Source: Tillus elongatus
Taxonomy: Eukaryota > Arthropoda > Insecta > Coleoptera > Cleridae
Length of the DNA stretch: 64,000 bases
Assembly (NCBI GenBank): GCA_964006375.1
Contig: OZ023265.1
Coordinates: 163,768,118-163,832,117 of the forward strand
Direction of reading: 5' to 3'
Shown here one piece after another: positions 1-14,160 of this stretch (its first letter is position 1; each line of letters starts with the position of its first letter). The notes below the pieces were generated by a model. The model did no database searches, was not told the origin of the DNA, and saw only the letters and a list, made by a program, of their open reading frames with translations. A program made the translations under genes and the position numbers.

Positions 1-595
1 AACATGTCACATCAATTGCAGAAGCAGCTGCTAAGAAATTAGGTTTCCTCTTCCGGGCTCGCAAATACTTTTCATCAGCTAATCTCTATACCTTATATAC
101 TTCACAAATAAGGCCAAACCTTGAATACTGCTCCCACATCTGGGGTGCCGCTGCCGCTTTTACACTCGCTATCCTGGACTCAATTCAGAAGAGAGCTATA
201 TGTCTCATTGGTGACCCTACCCTCACCCAAAGGCTGCCATCCCTTGCCCACCGACGTGCCGCTGGTGACATCTCTCTCTTTTATAGATATCTACACGGGC
301 ACTGCTCAGAGGAGCTTTCTTCCATGGTTCCTCCACCTGCTGCCCCAAAACAGATCTACCAGGGGAACAGAGCGAATGCACCCTTTTACTGTCCAGGTCA
401 CCAGACATAGAACATCTTGTTATGCCCGCTCTTTTGTCCCGAGGACTTCCAAGTTGTGGAATTCCTTGCCGGCACATGTTTTTTCTTCTCCTCAGAACAT
501 CCACACCTTCAAGTCCAGAATTAACAAGTTGCATTTTTCCTCCTTGTCGACACCCATGATACGATAGTATTTAGGCTGTAAGGCCTCGTGGTGTG
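1..595 (+). mobile_element. LINE family L-A, 3' end of ORF2 (fragment cut by window edge)
   Basis: This is the C-terminal part of a non-LTR retrotransposon reverse transcriptase ORF, after the catalytic region. It reads [29 protein letters not shown] and [11 protein letters not shown], the usual thumb and post-RT block of Jockey/CR1-like LINEs. A single-base slip near 350 moves the frame; after it the text continues ([21 protein letters not shown]) to a stop at 565-567. The protein is nearly identical to the C-terminus of the minus-strand copy at 59392-61872, so both belong to one family, called L-A here. It lies in the intron upstream of the LACTB2 exon. The left end is outside the window. 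Confidence 0.85.
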
Positions 596-739
596 TTGTT
601 GAAATATTAAAAAAATATATATTTACCTGGAAAATAATTATGCATTCTAGATTTTTACATGCATTAAAAATTAATTATATAAATAATAAAATAAAAACAG
701 TTAAATCAGCCTTTTAATTTATTCTTTTGCTTGTTTCAG

Positions 740-1000
740 AACCCAGTGGAAAAAATACAGTTCTACATTGCACACAGATTGGAGCGTGAACAACAGATCC
801 TCAACATTCTGTCTAACAACAGACTTCAAAGATTCTCAGAGAAAGACTTAGTTAAAATGATTTACAAAGACACCCCTGAGAAACTGTTGAAGGCTGCTGA
901 AAACAACGTCAACCACCATTTGATGAAGCTGCTCAAAGAAGATAAGGTCACACAACATAACAACCTCTGGCAGATCAACCTAGATATAGAATGTTGTTGA
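740..1000 (+). CDS. LACTB2: LACTB2-like endoribonuclease, last coding exon
   Basis: The exon starts after a polypyrimidine tract and acceptor (ttgtttcag, ending at 739) and reads NPVEKIQFYIAHRLEREQQI to a TGA at 998-1000, giving 86 residues. LACTB2 proteins are metallo-beta-lactamase-fold single-strand RNases. This segment is their C-terminal winged-helix-like tail, recognised by the pattern I-x-H-R-x2-REQQIL, then LVKxIYKxTPExL, then HLxKLxKExK and a final tryptophan. The metal-binding HxHxDH domain is in upstream exons left of the window. The gene runs toward RNGTT, so the two are tail to tail about 22 kb apart. The call rests on remembered family features, not an alignment. No clear AATAAA follows closely. 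Confidence 0.9.
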   Translation, partial: NPVEKIQFYIAHRLEREQQILNILSNNRLQRFSEKDLVKMIYKDTPEKLLKAAENNVNHHLMKLLKEDKVTQHNNLWQINLDIECC

Positions 1001-1838
1001 CCTCTTCAGCAGTATTGTTACTCTAATTATTATTATTATTACTTTTATGTTTGACTCGTCATTTTTAGATAATTCAGTTATAATTTTGTATAACATTGCT
1101 CTCGGAAAGTTAGATTTTTTACAGAAATGTTTGTTATAAGAAACGATATAGTTTATAGTCTTAATGAGATTCGAAAAGTGATATATTACTGTAACCAGAA
1201 ACAACCTCTAACATCCTTTGGTGAAGAAAAAAAAAATCAATATCTGTCCTCACTCATTAACGTATAATTTTAGATAATTTTTTGAAAAGATGTACAACCT
1301 GCACCGGTATGGAAAGCATTTTTTAAAATACATTTACAGTCACCAGTTTTTAATTTTATATGTAATAGAATGAACTAGAATGCCATTTAATACTTCACGA
1401 TTTACTGTCTTTTTTTAAGGCCTAAAGATAGTTTTTTGAAGATAGAATTTTTTGTTTTTGATTGTCTATTAACACTTCAGCTAATAATTAGCCGACAGCG
1501 ATTTCCATTCGTAATCCTCATTTTTTGGTCCTTCGTATGTATAAACATGGCTTGTATTAAACCATCAGTTGATTTCGGTCATCTGCTTTTGGATGTGCTG
1601 TGGCGTCAAGAATTCAAAGGACTTTTGGATGAAATTCTTTTTCTTCAAAAATCCTCTAACTGATGGAGTAGTCTTCAAAAAAATCGCTGCTGAAGCACTT
1701 CATGTGTTACCCAGCTCTTTGTCAAATTTTTATAAACAACATGTAAATTCACATTTCTGGATGCTCATGGTGGTTTTGCTTGGCCTATAACTAACAACTT
1801 TAGTTTGTGTGTGCCCTTTGCATGCGAACACGGTATTT
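1001..1838. other. LACTB2 3' flank, no recognisable gene
   Basis: AT-rich sequence that presumably holds the LACTB2 3' UTR and intergenic DNA. Short open frames on the + strand between 1436 and 1790 show no family features. I see nothing else. Confidence 0.5.
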
Positions 1839-2045
1839 TTATGACGGTACATGAACTGATTGTTTAGTTTCTTGATGACGTAAACATACTTGATACAAAA
1901 ATCCCACATTTCTCAATTCTGTTGGGAGATACTTTCTAGCACTATGATTGCGGCAATAATGAAAAGGTACCGCAGGGAGACTTTTTATAAAACTATGAAC
2001 GTCTTCTTTTATTTCAGTTTTTGTTTTGTTATGTGGTTCGTGTTT
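1839..2045 (-). pseudogene. Fragment of an unidentified repeated insect protein
   Basis: The minus strand reads about 65 residues, including EIKEDVHSFIKSLPAVPFHY and CRNHSARKYLPTELRNVGFL, directly fused in frame to the RNase H fragment at 2046-3075. The 'shHYCR..(T/S).RkYLp' pattern recalls an uncharacterised protein family repeated in insect genomes, possibly transposon-encoded. I cannot name it. The change of protein type at about 2045 suggests one element inserted into another. Confidence 0.35.
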
Positions 2046-3075
2046 CTCCCTGCACTGGCCTGTGAGCGCCTCAAGGATGCGGCGAAGCGTAGGTTGACTC
2101 CTTCCGAGTAGCCAGACAGCTTTATCTTTGTCCGGCCCCTCCACGAAGTCCCTCGCCTGCCTGCAGCCACCAACCGACCCCCAATGCCTCTTCATTGCTT
2201 CCTCGGTCCACCTGTCTAAGGCTACAGAGACCGTCTTCCTACTTATACCTATCGCCGGCTCCGGGCCACAGAACGGCCACCGGAAACCGAGCCTTGCGAG
2301 ATTATTCACCACCTCATTCCCCGTCACGCCACAGTGTCCCGGAACCCAAACTAGTTGTACCTCCTTTGTCCTGGCTAGTCCTCTGAGGGCGTCAGCGCAC
2401 TCCTGAACCAGTGTAGACCTGATCCTGGCCACGCAGACTGCCCGGAGGGCTGCCTGGCTATCCGAGCAGATGTACACACATTTCTCGGGACTCATCTTCA
2501 CATCCTGTCTATTGGCCATAGACAGGATAGCGTACACCTCTGTTTCGAATGCCGTGGTATATGTGTCAAGAGCATAGCTCTCACGCACCCTCAGGCCCTC
2601 GATGTATATTTCTACCCCGGAGGATTGTTGGTCCTCCAGCCACGATCCGTCGGTGAAACAGACCAGGTTTGCGGGCTGGAATTCAATTTTCCCTCCCCTG
2701 ATCCCTACTGGCGATCCTGAGGGTGTATGGCCTAGTTAACCTAATATCATCCTCGGCACCTTTATGGCGGAAATCGGAATTTCCTTTTCCACCTCCTTGG
2801 CGACTCTTGCATGCCCTATTACTGCTCCCTCTTCGCACCAGTTTCCTGCGTCTCGCATTCCGAGATGCGACGCCGTCGCCTCCCTCCTGACACAGATGGG
2901 AAGCGGTGGCAGCATCAACAGGACCTCTAGCGCGGCTGAGGGTGCCGTCCTCATAGTGCCTGTGATACCCAGGATTGCCAGCCTTTGGAGTTTGGCCAGC
3001 TTCCTACTGGTAGTTTGGTTCACACCGAACCACTAGACCAACGCCCCATAGATACTCTGCCGGGCTGGTTTCTAA
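2046..3075 (-). mobile_element. R1-type LINE fragment (RT tail plus RNase H)
   Basis: On the minus strand the order is a reverse-transcriptase tail (YGALV*WFG, then KLQRLAILGITGTMRTAPSA and ALEVLL), a partly broken RNase H domain (CSDSQAALRAV, VQLVWVPGHCGVTGNE) and the start of the C-terminal region. The order RT tail, RNase H, C-terminal domain is that of R1/I-group LINEs. An amber codon interrupts YGALVWFG near 3040, and a frame break lies around 2590-2735, so the copy is dead. The 5' part of the element is missing. Confidence 0.75.
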
Positions 3076-3802
3076 ATTACAATGCGCTTTGCGATACTCT
3101 GGCGGGGTCCTTAATAAAATTAGTGGATTTACGACAATAGTAAAAACGTATTTTCTAAATATTCCTGTTTAAAACACTTACCATACTTTGGCAGGTCATG
3201 CTTTTAGGCCTGCTACTTAAGATAGACAGAAAACCTCATTTACGACAAAGAATGGTGCTTATGATACTTTGGCAGGCAGCCATCGATATATTTCGGTTTC
3301 ACTTGAAATCAATCTTCAGCAGACTGGATTACTGGACAGCTGAAGGGCCGTACTGTATATTTATGTAATTGCAGGGAGGAGTAACAGTCGTTACACATTA
3401 GGGTGCTAATAACACTGTTTTTTTTTTAAGAGCAATTACGGCCAAAACTGAGGGCTTAAAACGTCAAGAAAGTCACTTTGTATTAAAAACTTAATATATT
3501 TCCGTTTCACTTGAAATAAATCTTCAGGAGTACTGAAAATGTTGAACTGAAGTGGAGAAACATTGCAAAACATGCCGCTAAAATTATTTCAGCGAGATGC
3601 TCACAAAACCTTATTAATAACAATGTTCGGAGTTTTTTCATGATATTTAAACTGTTTCGACCATTTTTTTAAATTTTAACTCCGACCATTCTTTGCATTT
3701 ATATGTTTGCCATCTAGGATTAATAATGTTTTGTTAGCTTTTTTACCAAGATAGTGTTGGCGGCAGCTTGTTTTGCAATGTTTTCCCAAGCAGTATAATT
3801 TG
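3076..3802. other. Spacer with short degenerate repeats
   Basis: No gene. The phrase 'gatactytggcrgg' recurs near 3094, 3183 and 3262. A block 'tttcacttgaaatmaatcttcag' occurs near 3296 and 3505. These are probably remnants of an old element that I cannot classify. Confidence 0.4.
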
Positions 3803-4691
3803 TAGAAGTGTGCGAAGCTTCGAAACCTCGAACCGAAGCCGAACTCAAACCGAACCCTCGGTTCGAAAATATGTTCGCACTAGCGATGTTGAGGTAGTTC
3901 GAAATATGTAATTCTTCAGAATAGTTCGAACTCCGTTGCTCAAAAATACTTCGAAATTTAACTTTACAGACATTGAATGTTGCCAAAGGTAGCGAGGTTG
4001 CGGCCCCTTTAACTCTGTAGCAGCGCTTTAAACTAGTTATCGGTCTCATTGAGTCGATAGCGTAATTTCAAGAGATTTCACTCATGTATATTTTTGACAG
4101 TAGATGGGACACATTGACACACGACGGAGCCATTTAGCAATCACATAATTATTTTTCTTATATTAGCCTCCCAACACCTATTTCAGTAACAACATTATGA
4201 TGGCGGTGTTTGAAGGCGATCGGTAACTTAAATTTTCCGAATTTGAGGATAATTTTAGATTGCCTTTGGAAAACACTGGTTTCAACATGCTTTATTTCAC
4301 AGTGAGCCAAAACAGTTACATATTCACACAGTTCAAACTTGTAAGTGGTTATTTTATGTCTATCATGCTCACTCTCCACAACAATCAGCACTGGAAGGCA
4401 TTTTCACCCAATCAACCTGCAAATTTGTCGAACCCTTCCTTTTTGTAAAAAGAATGGGAATCCTTTACATATCAAATATTGTTTGTTACGATATTCCTAA
4501 ATTTGGTATGTAAGGAAATCATATATACACTGAAGAATTTTGGGTAGTTCAATGTTCGATTTCTAAGAAGTTTGAAGTTCGACTGTGAACCTTAAGAGAT
4601 ACTATTTCAGAGGTTCGAAGTTCGAGGCAACATATTTGCTTGGGTTCGTTCATAGTTCGGTTCGACCAAAACATGGGTTCGCACACCTCTA
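3803..4691. mobile_element. Non-autonomous hAT element, copy 1 (889 bp)
   Basis: The left end TAGAAGTGTGCGAAGC and the right end GGGTTCGCACACCTCTA are inverted repeats. They are flanked by a perfect 8-bp target duplication ATAATTTG at 3795-3802 and 4692-4699. Eight-base duplications and a TAGxGGTGTGCGAA terminus fit the hAT superfamily. Subterminal regions are rich in TTCGAA/GTTCGA repeats. No transposase is encoded. A longer copy lies at 42430-43699. Confidence 0.9.
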
Positions 4692-4778
4692 ATAATTTGG
4701 CAAAATAAATATTATTATTATTATTACGAAACTTCTGTTTAGTTTGATATAAAAAAATACTGTGCAGGTGATACCTCT

Positions 4779-4870
4779 GTATATAGGTTATACTTTCGTA
4801 TTACGGTTATAGTTTTGTATCAAGGTTATATGTGTATTAAGGTTACAAGTTGATATATAGGTTATACTTT
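4779..4870. repeat. Minisatellite, about 5 units of 17-19 bp
   Basis: Five degenerate tandem units of the form GTATWAAGGTTATANTTT, most differing by one to three bases. The array begins about 85 bp to the right of the hAT copy's right target duplication. Confidence 0.75.
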
Positions 4871-6360
4871 GTTTTTGAAGCAAATTATTTTAAATGCGAT
4901 AATAGATTTGAAAGGAAGCAAATAATCGTGATGGTTTTATACAATGAAAATATTTCACAATGACAATGTTTGACAAGGAAGATGTACATCTAAAATGACT
5001 TGTTCAAAGAACTAGATTAATAACGCTATTTATGATGGATAAGGCTGTTTGTAACCAAATTCGTTAAGTCCTAGATTTATTTTTTATTTGTATAGAAATA
5101 GAAATTAATTTTTATATTTGTTGTATATACATTTTTAAACTTGAATAAAAAGTATTGTATGTTTTTCACAAAAACTTTATTCGTATCAAATCATAATATA
5201 TAACATTTATTTACGAATCGGTATGAATAAGATTCATTTATAATCACTCTCATAATCGCAATATAAAAATAACAATGTTCGTTATCTTACTTTCGGAAAT
5301 ATATTATAAGGAGTATTTTTCCTTCACTATAACTAAAAACAATTTTAACTTGAACATAAATATGATTTGCAATCAAGATAACTTAAAACTTTAATAATTG
5401 TCATCACTTTTCCTATTTTAGTACAGTTAAATCTATACAATCCAGCACTTTTCACTTATTTTATTTTAAAAACTACATTACTCGACACCCAAAGCGTCGC
5501 TTGCAAAAATTTTACCCTTCTTAAATTTGATGTAACATTTGATTGCCACGATCAAATTGAAATTTGTTAAAAGCATTCGCAAGCACGATGATTTCACTAT
5601 AAGCCTGTTGCTCTGCAAAACATCAGGTAATTCTAATAAATTTTAGGCAGGGTGTTGACTAAAACATTGAAAATTTTCTGTACCGCCAAGAAGCTGTTTG
5701 AAAAACAAATTTTAACACCTGTGCATAATTATGCACATTACATTTGTCTAGATTTCTATGTACTGAGCTTATCTGTGATTTCATAAATGGCATGAGCACA
5801 ATAGTGCACATTTATATTCTATGTTCTCTGGACAGTTAGTGCCATCTATCCGAAAATATAGAAAATCCCATTAATACATGGAGAATCCCTATGGATGCAC
5901 CCAAAGTAAGCGAAGTGATTACATATTTTTTTAGACAAAATACAGCATATTCAGGTTTATTTTTATGCATTATAATTAGATAAAATACCCAGGAATCGTT
6001 TTCTCATATCAGTTTGCCTAGCAGCAGTCTTATATTTTATAGCACCTCATAAAGTTGGTATGCATAATTATGCCCAATATGTCAGTAGTAACACTGGACT
6101 GTGGTCATAATTCTGCAGTTATACTGGAAGAGAGTTGCATTTAGACGAAAATATTTTCCATTGTTTTTTATTTGCACACATTTTTTTTTTTGTATTTTCT
6201 TCACCTGTCTTTTTCTTGGCTTCAAGATTGGTGCTTATTAGCCACAGAAGTCTTCTATTATTGTTGTTCGACAATATACAGCCTCTTCCGGTATTATACA
6301 TTCTTACCAACTTTTGTGTCCACTGTTTGAATTTTTTTTATCATTATTCATAATTTCACA
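4871..6360. other. AT-rich stretch, possible 5' part of piggyBac-1
   Basis: No coding region recognised. A perfect 16-bp palindrome GTGCATAATTATGCAC lies near 5741 and a partial one (TGCATAATTATGCCC) near 6062. A related site lies near 10503 beyond the piggyBac coding remains, so this stretch may contain the left end of that element. I could not find a convincing left TTAA terminus. Confidence 0.4.
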
Positions 6361-7171
6361 GGTGAAAAGAAGTACTGCAATTTAGGAAATGAGAAAGATG
6401 TTACTGAGTTACTGGATTAATGATATTCTGGTCACTTCTCTGCGTCAGAAAATGAAGACGATGTAGAAGATGAACATATAGCGCCAGCTTCATCTTCTGT
6501 GAACCCTGTTCAAAACAATGCAAGAGTGGGTGGTGATCGAGATACTCAGAGCGATGATCATGACGAAGATACTTTTGAAGATCAAGACGATAGTCACAAT
6601 TACTGAAAAGAATAATATTAAACAGGGCAAGGATTTTATTCTCAGAAATCCAGGATTTGTATGGCAATCAGAATATTCTAAAGAAAATCTTGGACCTCTG
6701 TACCCCATAGATTACTTTCTTAGGTATCTTCCTGATGAGTTATTTGAAAAGATGGCAGATATCACCAACTCTGCAGAGAGATATAACCAATTTAAAACCA
6801 ATGAATCTGAGATCAAGTCACTAGTTGGACTTCATATTGCAATCGGAACACTAAAATTCCCACGAGTGAATATGTTACTGGGATAGAACGTTGAACATAA
6901 ATCTTTTTACTGAAACTAGGAGCAGAGGCAGATTTTTTCAGTTGAGAAGTAACCTGCATGTGGTGGATAATATGGCTATACCAACTGATTGTAATGACAG
7001 GATGTATAAGGTGATACCCATACGTGACAATATAAGGAAGCGTTGTTTGCAGCTGAATGTGGAGAACATTTGCGTAGATGAGTAGATTGTACCATTCAGA
7101 GGACAGTTATCCATAAAGCAATATGTAAAAGGAAAACCGACTCTTTGGGACGTGAACATTTTTGCTCTCTG
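6361..7171 (+). pseudogene. piggyBac-1 transposase, N-terminal half (broken)
   Basis: In several frames this reads an acidic N-terminus, then NPGFVWQSEYSKENLGPLYP, IDYFLRYLPDELFEKMADIT and a stretch ending CVDE, stop, IVPFRGQLSIKQYVKGKPTL. The last string is the DDE_Tnp_1_7 (piggyBac) signature DEQIVPFKGR...KQY..GKP, with the glutamine after DE changed to a stop codon. The transposase cuts and pastes at TTAA. Stops near 6604, 6883 and 7083 and frame changes make it non-functional. At about 7172 it is interrupted by an R1-type LINE fragment and resumes near 8090. Confidence 0.85.
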
Positions 7172-8085
7172 TGGAAGGCCTACCACGGGACGCGCTCGTC
7201 TAGTTCACAGAATGATCCGGCGGGGAGCGTGGGACGAGGGCAGGCGTTTATTCGGAAGGACCGAGGATAAGTCACAGTATTTCCCTTGGAGCTCATGCAA
7301 CGGTCTTTCAGGCCGAAATGTACGCCATCCTGCACTGTGTGCGGGAGAACAAGAGGAGGGGATACACCAACAAGTGGATCCTCAGCCACAGACAGCCAGG
7401 CAGCCCTTAAGGCGCTAAGTAGCCCACAGGTAAACTCCAGGCTGGTAAATGAGTGCCGAGAGGAGCGACCTGGCTGGTCAGAATGAGGTCACCCTCATCT
7501 GGGTGCCGGGTCACTTGGGGGTCAAAGGCAATGAAGAAGCTGACAGTCTCGCGAAGAAAGGGTCAGCAGACCCATTTATGGGACCGGACCAGAACCGGTT
7601 CTGGGCGTGACAAAGAGCACTGCCAAGGGGCCATTAAGTCTTGGGTCAGAAACCAACACAAGGTGTACTGGGCAGACTGTCCAGGGCTCAGACATGGGAA
7701 GTCAGTAATTGACAAACCCAGTTCAAAGAGAGCTGTGGAGCTGCTAAATCTTAGCAGAGGACAGCTCCGAAACATAGGTCTCTTGATCGGACACATGGCC
7801 GTCAAGAAACACCTGCATAAAATGGGGCGGTTCGGGGAGAAATCAGCCCAGCACATCTTGTGCTAGTGTAAAGCTCTGGATCGCAAAAGATAACTGATCT
7901 ATGGTCAGTCTAGACTTCACCCTACCAATTGCTATGCAGACTAGTGGCACAGTGATTTTGGAATGAGTGGAGTAGAAAAGACAAAGAGCATGCACAATAA
8001 GCCAAAGGCTGTGGTACTATCGGGGCGGCAAAGACGCGGACGAGCCCTAAGGGGAAAAAAAGTGCAGACAGAATTAGATGTGAGC
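7172..8085 (+). mobile_element. R1-type LINE fragment (RNase H and C-terminus) inside piggyBac-1
   Basis: Across three frames this reads GAGVYSEGPRISHSISLGAH, FQAEMYAILHCVRENKRRGY, TDSQAALKALSSPQVNSRLV and LIWVPGHLGVKGNEEADSL, an RNase H domain with the DSQAAL and WVPGH blocks. A C-terminal segment follows (SRGQLRNIGLLIGHMAVKKH). It separates the two halves of the piggyBac gene, so it arrived later. Frameshifts and the missing RT domain show a 5'-truncated, decayed copy. The right boundary, between about 7950 and 8095, is approximate. Confidence 0.75.
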
Positions 8086-8089
8086 AATC

Positions 8090-8912
8090 GAAAACAATAT
8101 GGTGTCAGAGCTTCTGTGGTTCTGGAACTTTCTGAAAGAATAAGGGGTAAAGTTGGCCGTAAGTTATATTTTGATAAATTTTTTCCTCGTATAACTTACT
8201 GCAAATACTAAACAATTCGCGTGAATAGATTTGCAAAACCTAATTTTTTGAGTAATAATCAAATAAAAAATAGAGGTCATAGTAGTTTGGATGAACTAGT
8301 AAGCTCAGATGGGGATGTAGTCAACACTAAGTGGCTCGATAACTGTTCTGTTGGAGTAGGAGTAACAGATGAGGTTGAAAGGTAGGACAAGGCAAAAAAA
8401 TTTATCTGAAGCTAACCAGACGAGAAATTGTCAAGCTTTAGAATCATGCAATGGGTGGGGTCGATCTACTAGATCATCTGAGTGGGTTGTATCTAATATA
8501 TATTAGAAGAAGTGGACTCTTCAGATGATTTTCCATGCAGTGGATTTTGCCATTGTCAATAGTTGGTTAGAATACCGTAAAGATTGTCACAGTAAAAAAG
8601 AAGAGTTGGACTTGCTTAGAATGCGCGTAGCAACAGCTCTAGTGAAGATGGGAATAACAGCAAGACGTAGAGGCAGACCTTCATCATTAGAGAGAATCAA
8701 GAACATACCCAAGCCAAAAGATCTAGACCAATACCAGAAGTCACAGCAGACTCGACTGGTCATTTACCAGAACTGGATGGTGAAAAGGAAGGCAAAAGGT
8801 GCAAGCTGGAGAACTGTGGAAAAAACTAGTTTTTATTGTATAAAGTGCAATACTCATTTATGCATCAAGATCGAAATTGTTTTAGGAAATTCCATACTAA
8901 ATAATCTTGTGT
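8090..8912 (+). pseudogene. piggyBac-1 transposase, C-terminal half
   Basis: This continues the piggyBac protein: VVLELSERIRGKVGRKLYFD, then MGGVDLLDHLSGLY with a frame change, then MIFHAVDFAIVNSWLEYRKD. 'YNHAMGGVDLxD' carries the third catalytic aspartate region of piggyBac transposases. The end is the cysteine-rich C-terminal finger (YCIKCNTHLCIK, then DRNCFRKFHTK after a one-base slip) with a stop near 8910. This finger binds the transposon ends in studied piggyBac proteins. Confidence 0.85.
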
Positions 8913-8934
8913 ATCTTTGTTTTTTGTTTGTATT

Positions 8935-11515
<2,581 letters not shown>

Positions 11516-11831
11516 ATATGTCCAAAACCCTATTGTTTTCGAGATACAATGTTGAATTTAGTGAGGTGACTGATAATTGCAAGAAATTCAGTATTTTCAT
11601 TCAAATTACGTGTCAAAGCTATCCGTAGACATAAGTGGGATTGCCATTCAAGAAAATGTATCATAGACTGGCTACTTCGACACTTCTTGGGGTAACTTCG
11701 GCACCTAATGGCAATGTCGCCAACCGTCAGCACATCTGGCATAAGAGCATTATTATCTAGACCAGTTAAAAGTGCAATCCATGCTTTGTAAGGTACAACA
11801 GGTGTCTAATAAGTTATAAATTGCTGTAAAT

Positions 11832-13085
11832 ATGGTTAGAGTATGCAAGAAGAAAGTGGGTAGTAGCAAATACAAAGACTGCAGTGATAGTGACCTTAAC
11901 GATGCAGTAGCTGCTGTCTCAAAAATGTGCTAACAAAACCTACAAAATTCCGCGAACAACTTAACTGGATAAGTACACACTTGGAGAACCCCAAATCACC
12001 ACAACAAAGACCTGACCTGAAGATCGTTTCACTAACAAAGTTAGCGTCGTCAGAGGATGAAAAATTCTATATTCTACATCACTAGAATATTTCATCTTCT
12101 GATGACGCTGACTTTCTTAGTCAAACGATCGTCAGGTCTTTAAGAAGATGCGTTGTGGTGATTTGGGGTTCTCCAAGTGTACTTATCACTGCTCATCACA
12201 GGTTCCAATCTTCGCTTAATGATTTACTGAATAAAACGCATTATATTCACCCTAATAAAATTGGTCATCCAAATGTATTAACAACAGAAGAAGAAAGTTT
12301 ACCTGCTAAAAATCTTGGCACTGTAAGTGACTGGGGATTTCCGATGGCTAGTACTGACATTACTACAATTGTATTGGCATTTGTCACAAAGCAGGAGTGC
12401 AACGTGCGTGAATAAAAACACAACAGACCAGGTTATGAGTTTAAAAAAACAATTTAACTGCACGTTTGGCTACTAATACCAAACAGCAGCGTGCTTGTGT
12501 TAGCGCACCAAGTTCGAGTTAAAAAATGTTTCAATATATATCTGCTGAATGCTGATCTGTGTAATATGTATAAATATGATGAGACAAACATAACCCAGGT
12601 TCTAAAAAGGTTTTAGTTCCAAGAGGAAGAAAAAGGGTTGAGTATCCAACAACATTCAAGAAAAGAATTAGCATAATGGTTTATGGTACTGCAAAAGGAA
12701 AGTTGCATGAAAATTGGAGAAAAGGAGGTCCAAATGGAAATGCAAACAGTAGTTGGTTAGACATGAACCTGTTTGAGAAATGAATATTTGATATTTTGTT
12801 ACCAGTTACCACAAATCAAGGAGAACATTGAACCACAACAGAACAAATAAGAATTTTATTTGGTGATAATTTAACGTCCCATTCTCCAATAGTTATAGAG
12901 GCTGCTCTTGAAAACAATATTTATATAGCACCACTGCCGGCGCATTCTACAGATTTGATGCAGCCGTTGGATGCTAGTTTCAGATTCTATGAAGAAAAAG
13001 TAGCGATCAATCTTAGACAATTGAAGAAAAGCATGTCTACACAAAGGATCCATCCCAAAGAACAGTTCCCTGACCTATTGAACAT
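11832..13085 (+). pseudogene. pogo-like transposase remnant (pogo-1)
   Basis: It begins MVRVCKKKVGSSKYKDCS, the psq-type helix-turn-helix start of pogo-like transposases. After an inserted foldback element (11962-12190) it continues with KYDETNITQVLK (first catalytic D), VLVPRGRKRVEYPTTFKKRI, IRILFGDNLTSHSPIVIEAA (second D) and PAHSTDLMQPLDASF (third D region, PLD). Stops and frame changes throughout make it inactive. Such transposases cut and paste at TA. The ends of the element were not resolved. Confidence 0.8.
11962..12190. mobile_element. Foldback (palindromic) element, copy 1
   Basis: The left arm starts ACTTGGAGAACCCCAAATCA and includes GACCTGA and AACAAAGTTAGCGTCGTC. The right arm is its inverse, including GACGCTGACTTTCTTAGT, GATCGTCAGGTC and TGATTTGGGGTTCTCCAAGT. 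The arms are about 100 bp and nearly meet in the middle. It splits the N-terminal part of the pogo-1 coding region. A related copy lies at 22572-22763. Confidence 0.8.
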
Positions 13086-13690
13086 GAGACTATGATACCC
13101 TTCCGTGGGCGACTGATATTTAGACAATACATCATAGGAAAGAGACACAAGTCCGGGGTAAATATGTTCATATGTTCAAAATGTGTAGTCCGAAGGGAGA
13201 CACACATTCCTTATAAATTTATGAAGGATATCATAATAAAAAAATCCTCCGAGCAATATTGTTATGGATCTTGCCCAGGACTACCTAGCTGATGGAACAA
13301 TTGTAGTAACATAATTTCTACACAAGTATACCTCTAGCGTGAGAATTTTAAATCGAAAAACATACACTCTGTTGTTACCTTGAGGAGGAACAGACAAGAT
13401 ATACGGAAAGATGTATTGAATAAAGTATTGAAGAGAAAAATAATAGGAAGAGAAAATGGAGATGGAATAATGGTGTCTAAGTGGAAGGACAAGTGAGATG
13501 TCCTAATGCGTCTACTGATCACACTGTAGGTATAGTAAATACAGCGAAGAATAGGGAACGTGAAAACATTAAAAAGCCAGTCAATTATTGATTACAATGC
13601 CGGAAAAACTGGTATAGATTTGACCAGATGGTATCAATTTTCTGTTAGGAAGTCACTGAGATGGTATTACAAAGATGCACCATATAGCGC
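13086..13690 (+). pseudogene. piggyBac-2 transposase fragment
   Basis: It reads MIPFRGRLIFRQYIIGKRHK, GVNMFICSKC, MDLAQDYLADGTI, a segment TLRRNRQDIRKDVLNKVLKR and GIMVSKWKDK. This is the central DDE_Tnp_1_7 order: IPFRGR, then MDLxxDYL, then the xGTLRxNR block and the KWKDKR block. Stops and frame shifts show decay. It differs from piggyBac-1 and piggyBac-3, so three lineages are present. It directly abuts the pogo-1 remnant. From 13691 to about 13980 I see nothing. Confidence 0.75.
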
Positions 13691-14160
13691 TACAGCCTGT
13701 TTATATGCTTGAAATGTTTCCCAAATCATATTAAGCTTGTTATGTGCATTTTTTCTATATTTCACTGAGTAATGTGAAAGAGTTTCCTTGTTTATATAAA
13801 AGCTACATTTGAGAACATATAGAAATGTATGACAACAATCTCACTGCTTCAAAATAGGATAAAATTACCCAAATCACCAAACCATTACAGCAGAAGTTCT
13901 TCTGTATCGGCGTATTAGGCAACGCCTATGAGAATTCTCTTGTAAATTCAACAGGGGGGTGCCAGGCAACGTTTTATGTTATGCATGAAAATGGAAGCTG
14001 TTGTACAAGCGACCTGTCAAAAATCAACGAAAATGACAGCTGGTTGTCATGCTACAGTTTTTGGAATGCTGTCATATTCCATGCTAGTGGTGATACAAAA
14101 CGGAAGAAGAAGGCAGGGCAACTCACCTACAGCTCTTCACTGCTTGTAAATTTAGTGACA

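Noticed and set aside
7286..7866. Overlapping short + strand ORFs as separate small genes
   Set aside because: Combined across frames they read as one R1-type RNase H and C-terminal region with frameshifts.
13915..13935. Short palindrome TTAGGCAACGCCTA as an operator
   Set aside because: Isolated, in a spacer with no gene, in eukaryotic DNA; chance is sufficient.
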